Numbered from the stretch's first letter, positions 1 to 9,719 are shown. The stretch is 64,000 nucleotides of DNA from Catellatospora bangladeshensis (GCF_016862575.1 NZ_BONF01000004.1:124001-188000), one strand, 5' to 3'. A program made the numbers and translations. Notes: generated by a model not told the origin, from the letters alone.

Positions 1-1941
<1,941 letters not shown>

Positions 1942-1949
<8 letters not shown>

Positions 1950-3411
1950 CCCGAACGGTTTCCTGCGCTACGGCCGGCGCATGCCGGCCCGCCGGCCGGT
2001 CCCGGTGCGCATCATGGACTGGCGCGAGGTGTATCCCTCCGCCGACGACGAGCTGATCCGCGAGCAGGCGGGGCGCTGCATGGACTGCGGCATCCCGTTC
2101 TGCCACGAGGGCTGCCCGCTGGGCAACCGCATCCCGGACTGGAACGACCTGGTCCGCACCGGCAACTGGAACGCCGCGATCCAGTCGCTGCACAGCACGA
2201 ACAACTTCCCGGAGTTCACCGGGCGGCTGTGCCCGGCGCCGTGCGAGGCGTCGTGCGTGCTGGCCATCGCCGACGACGCGGTGACCATCAAGCAGGTCGA
2301 GGTCGAGATCATCAACCGGGCGTACGTCAACGGCCGGGTCCGCCCGCAGCCCGCGGCGACCCCGTCCGGCAAGACCGTCGCCGTGGTCGGCTCCGGCCCG
2401 GCGGGTCTGGCTGCCGCGCAGCAGCTCGCGCGGGCCGGGCACACCGTGACGGTGTACGAGCGCGACGACGCGATCGGCGGCCTGCTGCGCTACGGCATCC
2501 CGGACTTCAAGCTGGAGAAGCACCACATCGACGCCCGGGTCGAGCAGCTGCTGGCCGAGGGCGTCACCTTCCGCACCGGCGTGAACGTCGGGGTGGACGT
2601 GCCCGCCGCGCAGCTGCGCGCCGAGCACGACGCGGTGCTGCTGGCCACCGGCGCGCTGGCCGGCCGCGACACGGACACCCCGGGCCGCGAGCTGTCCGGT
2701 ATCCACATGGCCATGGCGCACCTGGCGCAGTCCAACGTGGCCGTGGCCGGGGGAGCGCAGCCGGAGATCACCGCGGCGGGCAAGCACGTGGTCATCATCG
2801 GCGGCGGCGACACCGGCGCGGACTGCCTGGGCGTCGCCCACCGGCAGGGCGCCGCCTCGGTGCTCCAGCTCGACCGGTACCCGCAGCCTCCCGACGCCCG
2901 CGACGAGGCGCGCGACCCGTGGCCGACCTGGCCGTGGATCCTGCGCAACTACGCGGCGCACGAGGAGGGCGGCGAGCGGGCGTTCTCGGTCGCGGTGCAG
3001 CGCTTCGTCGGCGACGACCAGGGCCGCGTCCGTGCGATCGTGCTGGTGGACGTCATCGTCGAGCGGGTGAACGGGCGCGGCGTGGTGACCGAGGTGGCCG
3101 GCACCGAGCGCGAGGTCCCGGCGGACCTGGTGCTGCTGGCCATCGGCTTCGAGGGCACCGACGCGACCGAGGCGCTGGCGCAGCTGGGCCTGTCGCGCAG
3201 CCCGCGGGGCACGGTCGAGTGCGGCCCGGACTGGCAGACCCCGGCCGAGGGCGTCTTCGTCGCCGGCGACGCGCACAAGGGCGCCTCGCTGATCGTGTGG
3301 GCGATCGCCGAGGGCCGCAGCGCCGCCGCCGCGATCCACCGCTACCTCGGCGGCGAGGGCAGCCTCCCCGCCCCGGTGGCCCCCTCCTCCCGTCCCCTCA
3401 TCCCCGCCTGA
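1942..3411 (+). CDS. gltD: Glutamate synthase small subunit
   Basis: This 489-residue subunit carries FAD and NADPH and passes electrons to GltB for glutamate synthesis. The N-terminal cysteine cluster ([16 protein letters not shown], about residues 48-63) fits the two [4Fe-4S] clusters of the family. A first Rossmann motif, [12 protein letters not shown], lies near residue 148 and a second, [14 protein letters not shown], near residue 284; they serve FAD and NADPH. The GTG start at 1942 lies inside the last codons of gltB, behind GGAGG in that gene (1931-1935). Length and domain order match the actinobacterial enzyme. The operon ends at the strong palindrome immediately downstream. Confidence 0.97.
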
Positions 3412-3420
3412 TCCAGAAGG

Positions 3421-3462
3421 AAGGGCGCCTTCTCCACGGAATTCCGTGGAGAAGGCGCCCTT
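3421..3462. terminator. 42-bp perfect palindrome, likely bidirectional terminator
   Basis: Two 21-base arms (3421-3441 and 3442-3462) are exact reverse complements with no spacer, and T-rich sequence follows. The element sits between the convergent ends of gltD and the leftward membrane-protein gene, so it can terminate both. Its head AAGGAAGGGC (from 3418) is shared with the hairpin at 30091, so it may belong to a repeat family as well. Confidence 0.85.
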
Positions 3463-3477
3463 TTCGATTCTTCAGGT

Positions 3478-4023
3478 TCAGCGGTGCGCCGGGTCGCGGC
3501 CGTTGCCGTTGTTGCGGCGTACCGGGAGCACGGTGACGTTGTCGGCCTGCATCCGGGTCACCACCTCGAACAGCTCCTCCTGGTCCTCGCGCAGCAGTTC
3601 CACCATCGCGCTGAGCTTGCCCAGGTCTTCACGGACGTGCAGGTGGGGCACCTCGCCGCCCACGACGTCGCGGCCGGTCGCCTCCTCCAGGATCTTGCTG
3701 TACTGCGAGAGCTGCTGGACGATGTCGCTCAGCGCGGTGATCACGATGCGCATGTGCTCGCCGCGCTGGTGGTCGCGGGCCAGCTGGGCGATCTCGTGCT
3801 CGCGCAGCCGGTCGACGATGTGCTGGTTGGACAGCGCCACGGCGCCGGCCAGCATCAGCACGACCCCCAGGGCAGTGGCCGCGATGACCCGGGCCATCAT
3901 GGCCATGTCTTGATCGACGTTCAGCGTGGCGGGCCACACGATCAGGTAGGCCACGAGCACCAGAACGAGGGTGAGGCCCCCCATGCACAGCCAGAACGCC
4001 CCACTCTTGACTTTGACAATCAC
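3478..4023 (-). CDS. Two-TM membrane protein with long cytoplasmic tail, unknown function
   Basis: The product is 181 residues from a GTG at 4023, chosen because GGAAGGG sits a few bases upstream; a longer frame to 4134 has no comparable ribosome site. Two hydrophobic helices lie near residues 8-28 and 42-62, separated by a short loop containing NVDQD. The remaining 115 or so residues are charged and helical (RLREHEIAQLARDHQRGEH, then LGKLSAMVELLREDQEELF), so a cytoplasmic coiled-coil or oligomerising tail is likely. No catalytic motif is visible and I do not recognise the family. It stands alone, convergent with gltD and separated from the sigma-factor operon by about 400 bp. Confidence 0.75.
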   Translation of the reverse strand: MIVKVKSGAFWLCMGGLTLVLVLVAYLIVWPATLNVDQDMAMMARVIAATALGVVLMLAGAVALSNQHIVDRLREHEIAQLARDHQRGEHMRIVITALSDIVQQLSQYSKILEEATGRDVVGGEVPHLHVREDLGKLSAMVELLREDQEELFEVVTRMQADNVTVLPVRRNNGNGRDPAHR

Positions 4024-4403
4024 CTGTCTTCCCTTCCGGGACAGCCGGGCGTCGGGCGTACGCGCCGAATATCTACGAGCACTCAGCGTGCGCTGAGAAG
4101 TGCCGCGTGCGCTAGTAACAGAGAGCGAATTCATTCACAGCGCCAAATTCTGGACTGCAGGACAACACGCCATCGTCCGGACGTCTCGACTCTGGGCGCT
4201 GAGGACATCACCGATTCAAAGAAGACGCATGTTGCAATTCGCACGTGCACGCTACAACTAAAAGTCCGTATAAAAACGACTGTATACCAACGATTCGCCC
4301 GTCGCTCATCGTGAGCAACTCAAAGGACATCGAAGCACATTAACGAGTTGTTACATCTAAACGGACAGACCACTGCTGTTTTCCGTCACGGTACGTGATA
4401 GTC
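4024..4403. other. 380-bp AT-richer intergenic region
   Basis: No gene is seen here. Base composition is visibly richer in A/T than the coding neighbours. It contains a small perfect hairpin (4082-4097, arms of 7) in the leader of the leftward 181-aa gene, and the motif TTGCAATTCGCACGTGCA (4232-4249), which resembles the candidate operator at 56571-56598. It must hold the promoter of the 181-aa gene; I cannot place it with confidence. Confidence 0.5.
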
Positions 4404-4421
4404 GATCACTCTGAGGTGATC
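4404..4421 (-). terminator. Short hairpin after the sigma-factor operon
   Basis: A perfect 6-bp inverted repeat (GATCAC/GTGATC with a 6-base loop) lies at the stop codon of the last gene of the leftward operon. It is weak for a terminator and has no obvious T-tract, so the role is inferred from position. Confidence 0.4.
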
Positions 4422-4563
4422 AGTTCATCAGCGCGAGCATGGTGGTGAACACTCCGAAGGAGACGAACACCCCCAGACCGAACACGACGCCCTCGGTGAA
4501 CAGGAGCAGCAGCGCGACCATCCTGCGGCCGCCGTGCCGGCGGCGGTAGAGCTCCGTTGCCAT
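4420..4563 (-). CDS. 47-residue single-TM protein, unknown function
   Basis: The frame starts at ATG 4563, 11 bp after the stop of the BldC-like gene, and encodes 47 residues. The N-terminus is short and basic (MATELYRRRHGGRRM). A hydrophobic stretch of about 28 residues follows (VALLLLFTEGVVFGLGVF then VSFGVFTTMLALMN) that can span the membrane with the N-terminus inside. The GC-rich third positions, operon position and clean membrane profile argue that it is real, although no strong Shine-Dalgarno is present and coupling to the upstream gene is likely. I do not recognise the family. Confidence 0.65.
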   Translation of the reverse strand: MATELYRRRHGGRRMVALLLLFTEGVVFGLGVFVSFGVFTTMLALMN

Positions 4564-4574
4564 GGCCCACCCTC

Positions 4575-4913
4575 TCAGCGTGGCACCCAGCCGTGCTTGA
4601 CCAGCAGCGCCGCCACGTCCTCGCGCAGGTACCGGCGGTGCCCGCCGGCGGTGCGGGTGACGCGCAGCAGGCCGCGGTCGGCCCAGCGCTTGACCGTCTT
4701 GCGGTCCACCGGCAGCAGCGCGAGCACCTCGGCCGGCGTCATCATCTCGCGGCGGCCCACCCGCACCCCGGCCCCGTCGCGCAGCCCCGCGGCGTAGGTG
4801 GCGGCCAGCACCGCCTGCAGCTTCGGGGACAGCTCGTCGCCGTCGTACGCCCGCAACGCCAGCTCCCGCACGTGCGCGGGCAGCCGGGGGACCGGCGCCG
4901 TCTGCTCAGACAC
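4575..4913 (-). CDS. BldC-like MerR-type DNA-binding protein
   Basis: This 112-residue protein has a C-terminal winged-helix domain of the BldC/excisionase (MerR-like) type: MTPAEVLALLPVDRKTVKRW, then ADRGLLRVTRTAGGHRRY. The GGHRRY wing is characteristic. The N-terminal 55 residues are helical and specific to this lineage. The GTG at 4913 is preferred because AAGGAG lies 7 nt upstream; an in-frame ATG at 4970 lies inside the preceding gene. The start overlaps the stop of the upstream 84-aa gene. In Streptomyces BldC controls development. That this protein works with the BldN-like sigma factor of the same operon is inference from the arrangement. Confidence 0.8.
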   Translation of the reverse strand: MSEQTAPVPRLPAHVRELALRAYDGDELSPKLQAVLAATYAAGLRDGAGVRVGRREMMTPAEVLALLPVDRKTVKRWADRGLLRVTRTAGGHRRYLREDVAALLVKHGWVPR

Positions 4914-5160
4914 CGGCGTGCTCCTTCGCTCTGGGGCGGCCCGGCCCGCGTGCCGCGGCGAGTTCGGCATGCAGTGCCACCGCCTCGCCGCGGTAGCGGT
5001 CCCGCTCGCGGCACGCGCGCCGGGCCAGTTCCTCGGCCTGCCGTGCCAGCAGGCTCTCCGCGACCAGCGCCGTACGCAGCGCGCTGACCTCCACCCCCGA
5101 CCGCATGGCCTCCCGGTCGCACAACCGGACCAGCCAGCGGATCCCCCATGTCCAGGTCAT
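4906..5160 (-). CDS. 84-residue coiled protein, unknown function
   Basis: The start ATG (5160-5158) overlaps the stop of the preceding gene as TGATG, and its own stop overlaps the next start, so it is embedded in the operon. The N-terminus is Trp-rich (MTWTWGIRWLVRL). A charged, Ala/Arg/Glu-rich helix follows (LLARQAEELARRACRERD) and ends in a basic tail. It could form a coiled coil. No known domain is recognisable. A much longer open frame across the region is an antisense-composition artefact and was not used. Confidence 0.65.
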   Translation of the reverse strand: MTWTWGIRWLVRLCDREAMRSGVEVSALRTALVAESLLARQAEELARRACRERDRYRGEAVALHAELAAARGPGRPRAKEHAGV

Positions 5161-5639
5161 CACAGGTACGCCTGCCGCGAGGACGGGACCTGCGGGTACG
5201 CCCCGGTGGCGGTGTGCCGTCCGCGGTAGTCGACCGCCGGGTACGGCGGCACCGCGTCCAGATACGCGGTCACCTCGGGGTCGGCCTCCGGCCGGCGCAG
5301 CGCCGGCACCGCGGCCGAACCCTGCGCCGGCGCCTGCGTGGGGACCGGATCGCCGGCCGGGCCGGTGGAACGCCACCGGGATCCACCCGGCCGGCGCCGG
5401 TTCAGGGCGCGGCGCCAGAACGCGACCACCGCGCGCCGCCGCGCCGCCTGTGCCTGGTCGGGGTCGTCGGCAGCCCACCACTGCCCGTCCCCGTCCGTGA
5501 CGCCGTCCACCCGGTCGAGGATCAGCTTCGCCTCCTCGACCATCGTCAGCCGCTCCCGTAGCAGGAACAGCGTGGCCGCGAAGCTCACCGCGATCACCGC
5601 ACCGGTGTAGAGGGTGAGGAACGTCGGTGTGAGCGTCAT
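5160..5639 (-). CDS. Single-TM protein encoded directly after the sigma factor
   Basis: The 159-residue protein starts at ATG 5639, overlapping the sigma-factor stop as ATGA. One transmembrane helix lies near residues 8-27 (FLTLYTGAVIAVSFAATLFL). It is followed by positive residues (LRERL), so the tail of about 130 residues should be cytoplasmic. The tail is Pro/Ala/Arg-rich with WWAADDPDQAQAARRRAVV near its start. Anti-sigma factors often follow their ECF sigma genes as single-TM proteins with a cytoplasmic domain, as RsbN does for BldN in Streptomyces. That role is a hypothesis here, because no anti-sigma motif is visible. Confidence 0.7.
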   Translation of the reverse strand: MTLTPTFLTLYTGAVIAVSFAATLFLLRERLTMVEEAKLILDRVDGVTDGDGQWWAADDPDQAQAARRRAVVAFWRRALNRRRPGGSRWRSTGPAGDPVPTQAPAQGSAAVPALRRPEADPEVTAYLDAVPPYPAVDYRGRHTATGAYPQVPSSRQAYL

Positions 5640-6268
5640 GACCTGCTCTCCTCGAAACCGTCGGGGAGCAGCCGGCCCAGCATCCGCACCGCGCGGCACT
5701 GCAGCGCCTTGACCGCGCCCTCGCTCTTGCCCATGGACTGGGCGGTCTCCGCGGTGGACAGGCCGACCAGGAAGCGCAGCGCGATGCAGCGCTGCTGCGA
5801 GGGGTTGAGCTTCTTGACCGCCTCGAGCAGGGCGAGGTTGTTGACGTGGTCCATGGCGACCCGGTCCGGAGCGCCGTCGAGGCTGTACTCCTCCTGGTCG
5901 AAGTCGAGGACCTCACCGGTGATCTCGAAGCGGTACCGGCCGGACTTGTAGTAGTCGGCCACGATGTGCCGCGCGATGGTGATGAGCCAGGCGGCGAAGT
6001 CCCGTCCCTGCCAGCGCACGCTGCCGATCCGCTTGAGCGCGCGCAGGAAGGTGTCGGACGTCAGGTCCTCGGCGGTGGGGCTGTGCCGGACCCGGAAGTA
6101 GATGAAGCGGAAGACCGCGGGGGCGTACTGCGTGTAGATCTTCCCGAACGCCTCGGTGTCGCCCTGCTGTGCGCGCTCGACCAGATCCCAGACGTACGAC
6201 TGCTCCTCGGGCACCGCCCCAACGGACGAGGTGGTGCGGCTGTCCGGCGTGACCGCGGTCGGGCTCAT
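5636..6268 (-). CDS. ECF RNA polymerase sigma factor, BldN-like
   Basis: This 210-residue sigma-70 family protein has region 2 (DLVERAQQGDTEAFGKIYTQ, then SPTAEDLTSDTFLRALKRI and WQGRDFAAWLITIARHIVAD). Region 4 follows (LNPSQQRCIALRFLVGLSTA, then ETAQSMGKSEGAVKALQCRA). The motif order and wording closely recall BldN/ECF39 sigma factors that control actinobacterial development. About 50 N-terminal residues precede region 2, shorter than the cleaved pro-sequence of Streptomyces BldN. ATG 6268 has no Shine-Dalgarno; it overlaps the stop of a 12-codon leader ORF, which has a good one, so translation is probably coupled. It heads a leftward operon of overlapping genes. Confidence 0.88.
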   Translation of the reverse strand: MSPTAVTPDSRTTSSVGAVPEEQSYVWDLVERAQQGDTEAFGKIYTQYAPAVFRFIYFRVRHSPTAEDLTSDTFLRALKRIGSVRWQGRDFAAWLITIARHIVADYYKSGRYRFEITGEVLDFDQEEYSLDGAPDRVAMDHVNNLALLEAVKKLNPSQQRCIALRFLVGLSTAETAQSMGKSEGAVKALQCRAVRMLGRLLPDGFEESRS

Positions 6269-6303
6269 CCGCGCGACACCCGGCCTTTGTGTGTCATGAG
6301 CAC
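6265..6303 (-). CDS. 12-codon leader peptide upstream of the sigma gene
   Basis: GTG at 6303 lies 8 nt after GGAG (6315-6312) and opens a frame encoding V/M-LMTHKGRVSRG. Its TGA overlaps the sigma-factor ATG as ATGA. The sigma start itself has no ribosome-binding site, so ribosomes finishing this leader are the obvious source of initiation. I infer a translational-coupling or attenuation leader. There is no run of a single amino acid that would suggest a specific attenuator. Confidence 0.6.
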   Translation of the reverse strand: MLMTHKGRVSRG

Positions 6304-6343
6304 GTAACTTGCTCCTCTTCTCAAACGGGGGGATCCCTCGATG

Positions 6344-6413
6344 GGGCCCGCCGGACCGGGGTTCACGATCCGGCGGGCCCGGGTGGGCCGCCCAGTGCCT
6401 TGGGCGGCCCACC
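6344..6413 (-). promoter_or_regulatory. Tandem hairpins in the leader of the sigma operon
   Basis: Two perfect inverted repeats stand one base apart: arms of 12 (6344-6355/6369-6380, loop 13) and arms of 13 (6382-6394/6401-6413, loop 6). They lie about 30-100 bases upstream of the leader-peptide ribosome site. If the promoter lies further upstream they would be folded in the 5' UTR of the sigma mRNA. They could also terminate transcription coming from the right. Confidence 0.6.
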
Positions 6414-6731
6414 GCGAGGGGGGCGCAGCGGCGAACCGCTGCGGCACGGCCGGCGGATCAGTGACGGTGACGCGGTCCGGGCGCGGACCACGTTGTTTGC
6501 GGGCGACGCACCGTCATCTGGATCTGTCGGTCCTGTGCTGGTCGTCACGATAACCGTCGTCCATAGGCGACGCAAGTGGCGACGTCCCTGAGCGTCTATT
6601 ACGCCCTAACGGGTGACTGCTGAAAGCGCTGCCACCCGCTTTAACGGCGTGTTACCAGTACGTGAGACGTCATCTGATTGCGACGCCACGCCTGTAGAAC
6701 CGCACCGGAATTCGCCGTTAACCTGTTAGGT
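6414..6731. other. Divergent intergenic region
   Basis: No gene is seen between the sigma-operon leader and the rightward XRE gene. The segment from about 6540 to 6731 is richer in A/T and should hold divergent promoters. The sequence before the XRE start (GTTAACCTGTTAGGT) lacks a Shine-Dalgarno. Nothing else could be assigned. Confidence 0.4.
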
Positions 6732-7148
6732 ATGGGCGACGCAGGACGACTGAGACCGCAACCGGTCAGCGAATGGGGCAGATACCTCCGGCGCATGTGC
6801 GACCGGCCGGAGTGGTCGGTGGCCAAGCTGGCCCGCGAGTCCGGCATCGCCCGGCAGACGATCTTCGACTGGATGAAGGCCCCCGACGGCGGCGACTCGG
6901 TGACCGTCGGCTCGGTGCGGCGCGTGGCCGACGCGCTCGGCGACGACCTGGTCAACGCGCTCGCCGCGGCGGCCGGCGTGCCCGACCGCGAGGCCGACGA
7001 GGAGCTGTCCCCGATCCTGCAGTCCGACCTCGATCCGCAGGCCAAGGCCGAGCTGGTCGAATACCTGCGCGGCCTGCGCGAGGCGCAGCGGCACGCCCGC
7101 CGCACCGAGATCAGCGCCATGCTCAACCGCCCCAGGAGAGCCGCCTAG
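6732..7148 (+). CDS. XRE-type helix-turn-helix protein
   Basis: The protein has 138 residues from ATG 6732. The in-frame start at 6678 adds residues with no ribosome site and is not preferred. An N-terminal helix-turn-helix is visible (WSVAKLARESGIARQTIFDW, then MKAPDGGDSVTVGSVRRVAD, about residues 27-67), typical of Cro/C1-type regulators. The C-terminal half (AKAELVEYLRGLREAQRHAR) is a charged helix, possibly for dimerisation. The next gene begins 20 bp downstream with its own promoter-like TAGGGT box. The target is unknown; with its isolated position, autoregulation is the simplest guess. Confidence 0.75.
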   Translation: MGDAGRLRPQPVSEWGRYLRRMCDRPEWSVAKLARESGIARQTIFDWMKAPDGGDSVTVGSVRRVADALGDDLVNALAAAAGVPDREADEELSPILQSDLDPQAKAELVEYLRGLREAQRHARRTEISAMLNRPRRAA

Positions 7149-7168
7149 CGGCAGGTAGGGTCGGTGCA

Positions 7169-8083
7169 ATGCGAGTGTCGGCGTTGATCCTGCCCGTGTA
7201 CCCCTGGCGCGAGGGCCGCCACATCTGGCGCGAGGCGGAGGAGCTGGGCTTCCACGCGGCCTACACCTACGACCACCTGTCCTGGCGCACGTTCCGGGAC
7301 GGGCCGTGGTTCGGCGCGGTGCCGACGCTCACCGCCGCCGCGGCGGCCACGGGGCGGCTGCGCCTGGGCACGATGGTGACCTCGCCCAACTTCCGGCACC
7401 CGGTCACCCTGGCCAAGGACGTGATGACGCTCGACGACGTGTCGGACGGCCGGATCACCATCGGCATCGGCGCGGGCGGCGTCGGCTTCGACGCGTCCGT
7501 GCTCGGGCAGACCCCGTGGAGCACCGCCGAGCGCACCGAGCGCTTCGAGGAGTTCGTGCCGCTGCTGGACCGGCTGCTCACCGACGGGGACACCACCCAC
7601 TACGGCAAGCACTACTCGGCGTACGAGGCCCGCATGCTGCCCGGCTGCGTGCAGCGGCCCCGGGTGCCACTCGCGATCGCGGCGACCGGCCCGCGCGGCC
7701 TGGCCCTGGCCGCCCGGCACGGGCAGGGCTGGATCACCACCGGCCCGGCCCGCAAGGGCGACGAGACCGACCCCGCCGAGATCCCCGGCATCATCGCGGG
7801 CCAGCTCGCGGGCCTGGCCAAGGCGTGCGCCGCGGCCGGGCGCGATCCGGCGGAGCTGTCGCACATCCTGCTGACGGGTTTCACGCAGGAGCACCCGCTG
7901 CGCTCGGTGGACGCGTTCGTCGACTTCGCGGGCCGCTACGCCGCGCTCGGCATCGACGAGATCGTCGTGCACCGGCCCGTGCCGGGCACCTGTTTCGACC
8001 CCGGCCAGGGCGTCTACCAGAAGCTGCCCGCCGCCGTCGCCGCCGCGTTCGGAACCGATGCGGAGCCTGCTCCGCGGCCTTAA
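7169..8083 (+). CDS. LLM-class F420-dependent oxidoreductase
   Basis: The 304-residue protein belongs to the luciferase-like family, a TIM barrel that usually binds reduced F420 in actinobacteria. Seen here are the N-terminal strand MRVSALILPVYPWREGRHIW, the barrel region TYDHLSWRTFRDGPWFGAVP, the conserved RLRLGTMVTSPNFRHPVTLA block and DGRITIGIGAGGVGFDA. The substrate cannot be read from the sequence. ATG 7169 stands exactly 7 nt after TAGGGT (7156-7161) with no Shine-Dalgarno, so a leaderless transcript is likely. Confidence 0.85.
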   Translation: MRVSALILPVYPWREGRHIWREAEELGFHAAYTYDHLSWRTFRDGPWFGAVPTLTAAAAATGRLRLGTMVTSPNFRHPVTLAKDVMTLDDVSDGRITIGIGAGGVGFDASVLGQTPWSTAERTERFEEFVPLLDRLLTDGDTTHYGKHYSAYEARMLPGCVQRPRVPLAIAATGPRGLALAARHGQGWITTGPARKGDETDPAEIPGIIAGQLAGLAKACAAAGRDPAELSHILLTGFTQEHPLRSVDAFVDFAGRYAALGIDEIVVHRPVPGTCFDPGQGVYQKLPAAVAAAFGTDAEPAPRP

Positions 8084-8100
8084 TCGGTGCCGGGCACCGA
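8084..8100 (+). terminator. Short GC hairpin after the LLM gene
   Basis: TCGGTGCC and GGCACCGA form a perfect 8-base inverted repeat with a one-base centre directly after the stop codon. There is no T-tract, so the terminator role rests on position. Confidence 0.45.
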
Positions 8101-8261
8101 GCGGCCGCTCCGACAGGCTCCCGAGGGGGAGAGGGACAGCCCAGCAGGGCCGAAACCGGGCACTGAACGATCGATCAGTTTCCCGCGTGTATCGCGCATT
8201 TGTCGAGACAGTGTCGCCCCGTTGCAACGTAGGTCACATCAGAGGACTAGGCTTGCCCGTC

Positions 8262-9719
8262 GTGACACGCCGCGCAAAGATCGTCTGTACTCTCGGCCCC
8301 GCCACCTGGTCCCCCGAGCGCCTCCGCGGGCTCGTCGAGGCCGGGATGGATGTCGCCCGCATGAACTTCAGCCACGGCTCCCACGCCGACCACGAGCAGG
8401 CCTACCTGCGGGTCCGTGAGGTGTCGGCCGCCACCGGCAAGGCTGTCGCGACGCTGGCCGACCTGCAGGGCCCCAAGATCAGACTTGGCAAGTTCGCGGA
8501 CGGCCCCCACGAGTGGCGTACCGGTGACAGTGTTGTCATCACCAGCGACGACATCCTTGGCACGGCCGACCGGGTCTCCTGTACGTATCGGAAGCTGCCG
8601 GCCGAGGTCAAGGTCGGCGACCGCCTGCTCATCGACGACGGCAAGGTCGCCGTCGAGGTGACCGGCGTCAACGGGCCGGACATCCGCTGCCTCGTCATCG
8701 AGGGCGGGCCGGTCTCCAACAACAAGGGCGTCTCCCTGCCGAACGTGGCCGTCTCCGTGCCCGCCATGTCCGACAAGGACGCCGAGGACCTGCGCTTCGC
8801 GCTGCAGCTCGGCGTCGACCTGATCGCCCTGTCCTTCGTGCGCTCGCCCGAGGACATCAAGCTGGTCCACGCGATCATGCACGAGGTCGGCGTCGTCCGC
8901 CCCGTCATCGCGAAGATCGAGAAGCCCGAGGCGGTGGACAACCTCGAGGCCATCGTGGACGCCTTCGACGGCCTCATGGTCGCCCGCGGCGACCTCGGCG
9001 TCGAGCTCCCCCTCGACCAGGTCCCGCTGGTGCAGAAGCGCGCCGTCCAGCTCGGCCGCGAGTACGCCAAGCCGGTCATCGTGGCCACCCAGATGCTCGA
9101 CTCGATGATCGAGAACTCGCGCCCGACCCGCGCCGAGGCCTCCGACGTCGCCAACGCCGTGCTCGACGGCGCCGACGCCGTGATGCTCTCCGGCGAGACC
9201 AGCGTCGGCAAGTACCCGGTGCTCACCGTCAGCACCATGGCGAAGATCATCGCGACCACCGAGGCCGGGCAGATCTCCGTGCCCCGGCTGCAGCACGACC
9301 CCCGCACCCGCGGCGGCGCGCTCACCGTGGCCGCCTCGCAGATCGCGCGCGCCGTCGGCGCGAAGGCCCTGGTGGCCTTCACCGTCACCGGCGACACCGT
9401 GCACCGGCTCGCCCGCCTGCACTGCGAGCTGCCGCTGCTCGCCTTCACCCCCGAGCCGGCGGTGCGCGACCAGCTCGCGCTCTCCTGGGGCGTGGAGACC
9501 TTCCTCATGCCGTTCGTGCACCACACCGACGACATGTTCCGGCAGGTCGACGAGCGGCTGCTCAGCCTCGGCCGGGCCAACGTCGGCGACTACGTGGTGG
9601 TCGTCGCGGGCAGCCCGCCCGGCACCCCCGGCTCCACCAACACCCTGCGCGTACACCAGCTCGGCTCGCTGGCCATGCCGCAGACCCTGGCGCAGCCCGC
9701 GCAGCCTGCCCAGGGCTAG
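8262..9719 (+). CDS. pyk: Pyruvate kinase
   Basis: Pyruvate kinase converts phosphoenolpyruvate and ADP to pyruvate and ATP, the last step of glycolysis. The 485-residue frame has the N-terminal KIVCTLGPATWSPERL and MDVARMNFSHG motifs, the active-site block VIAKIEKPEAVDNLEAIVDA, the metal/phosphate segment GLMVARGDLGVELP, then MLDSMIENSRPTRAEASDVA and VMLSGETSVGKYP. The C-terminal allosteric domain is complete. GTG 8262 fits the family N-terminus. TAGGCT (8248-8253) lies 8 nt upstream and no close Shine-Dalgarno is present, so the transcript may be leaderless. pyk followed by tesB is a conserved actinobacterial pair. Confidence 0.97.
   Translation: MTRRAKIVCTLGPATWSPERLRGLVEAGMDVARMNFSHGSHADHEQAYLRVREVSAATGKAVATLADLQGPKIRLGKFADGPHEWRTGDSVVITSDDILGTADRVSCTYRKLPAEVKVGDRLLIDDGKVAVEVTGVNGPDIRCLVIEGGPVSNNKGVSLPNVAVSVPAMSDKDAEDLRFALQLGVDLIALSFVRSPEDIKLVHAIMHEVGVVRPVIAKIEKPEAVDNLEAIVDAFDGLMVARGDLGVELPLDQVPLVQKRAVQLGREYAKPVIVATQMLDSMIENSRPTRAEASDVANAVLDGADAVMLSGETSVGKYPVLTVSTMAKIIATTEAGQISVPRLQHDPRTRGGALTVAASQIARAVGAKALVAFTVTGDTVHRLARLHCELPLLAFTPEPAVRDQLALSWGVETFLMPFVHHTDDMFRQVDERLLSLGRANVGDYVVVVAGSPPGTPGSTNTLRVHQLGSLAMPQTLAQPAQPAQG

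Noticed and set aside
4906-5916. A 336-codon frame across three small genes of the sigma operon
   Set aside because: Only the final 84 codons fit the operon spacing and have protein-like composition; the upstream part overlaps the TM protein and the sigma factor.
4404-6268. Toxin-antitoxin module from the small overlapping genes
   Set aside because: No toxin or antitoxin motif is visible and the genes share an operon with a sigma factor and a BldC-like protein, which suggests regulation instead.
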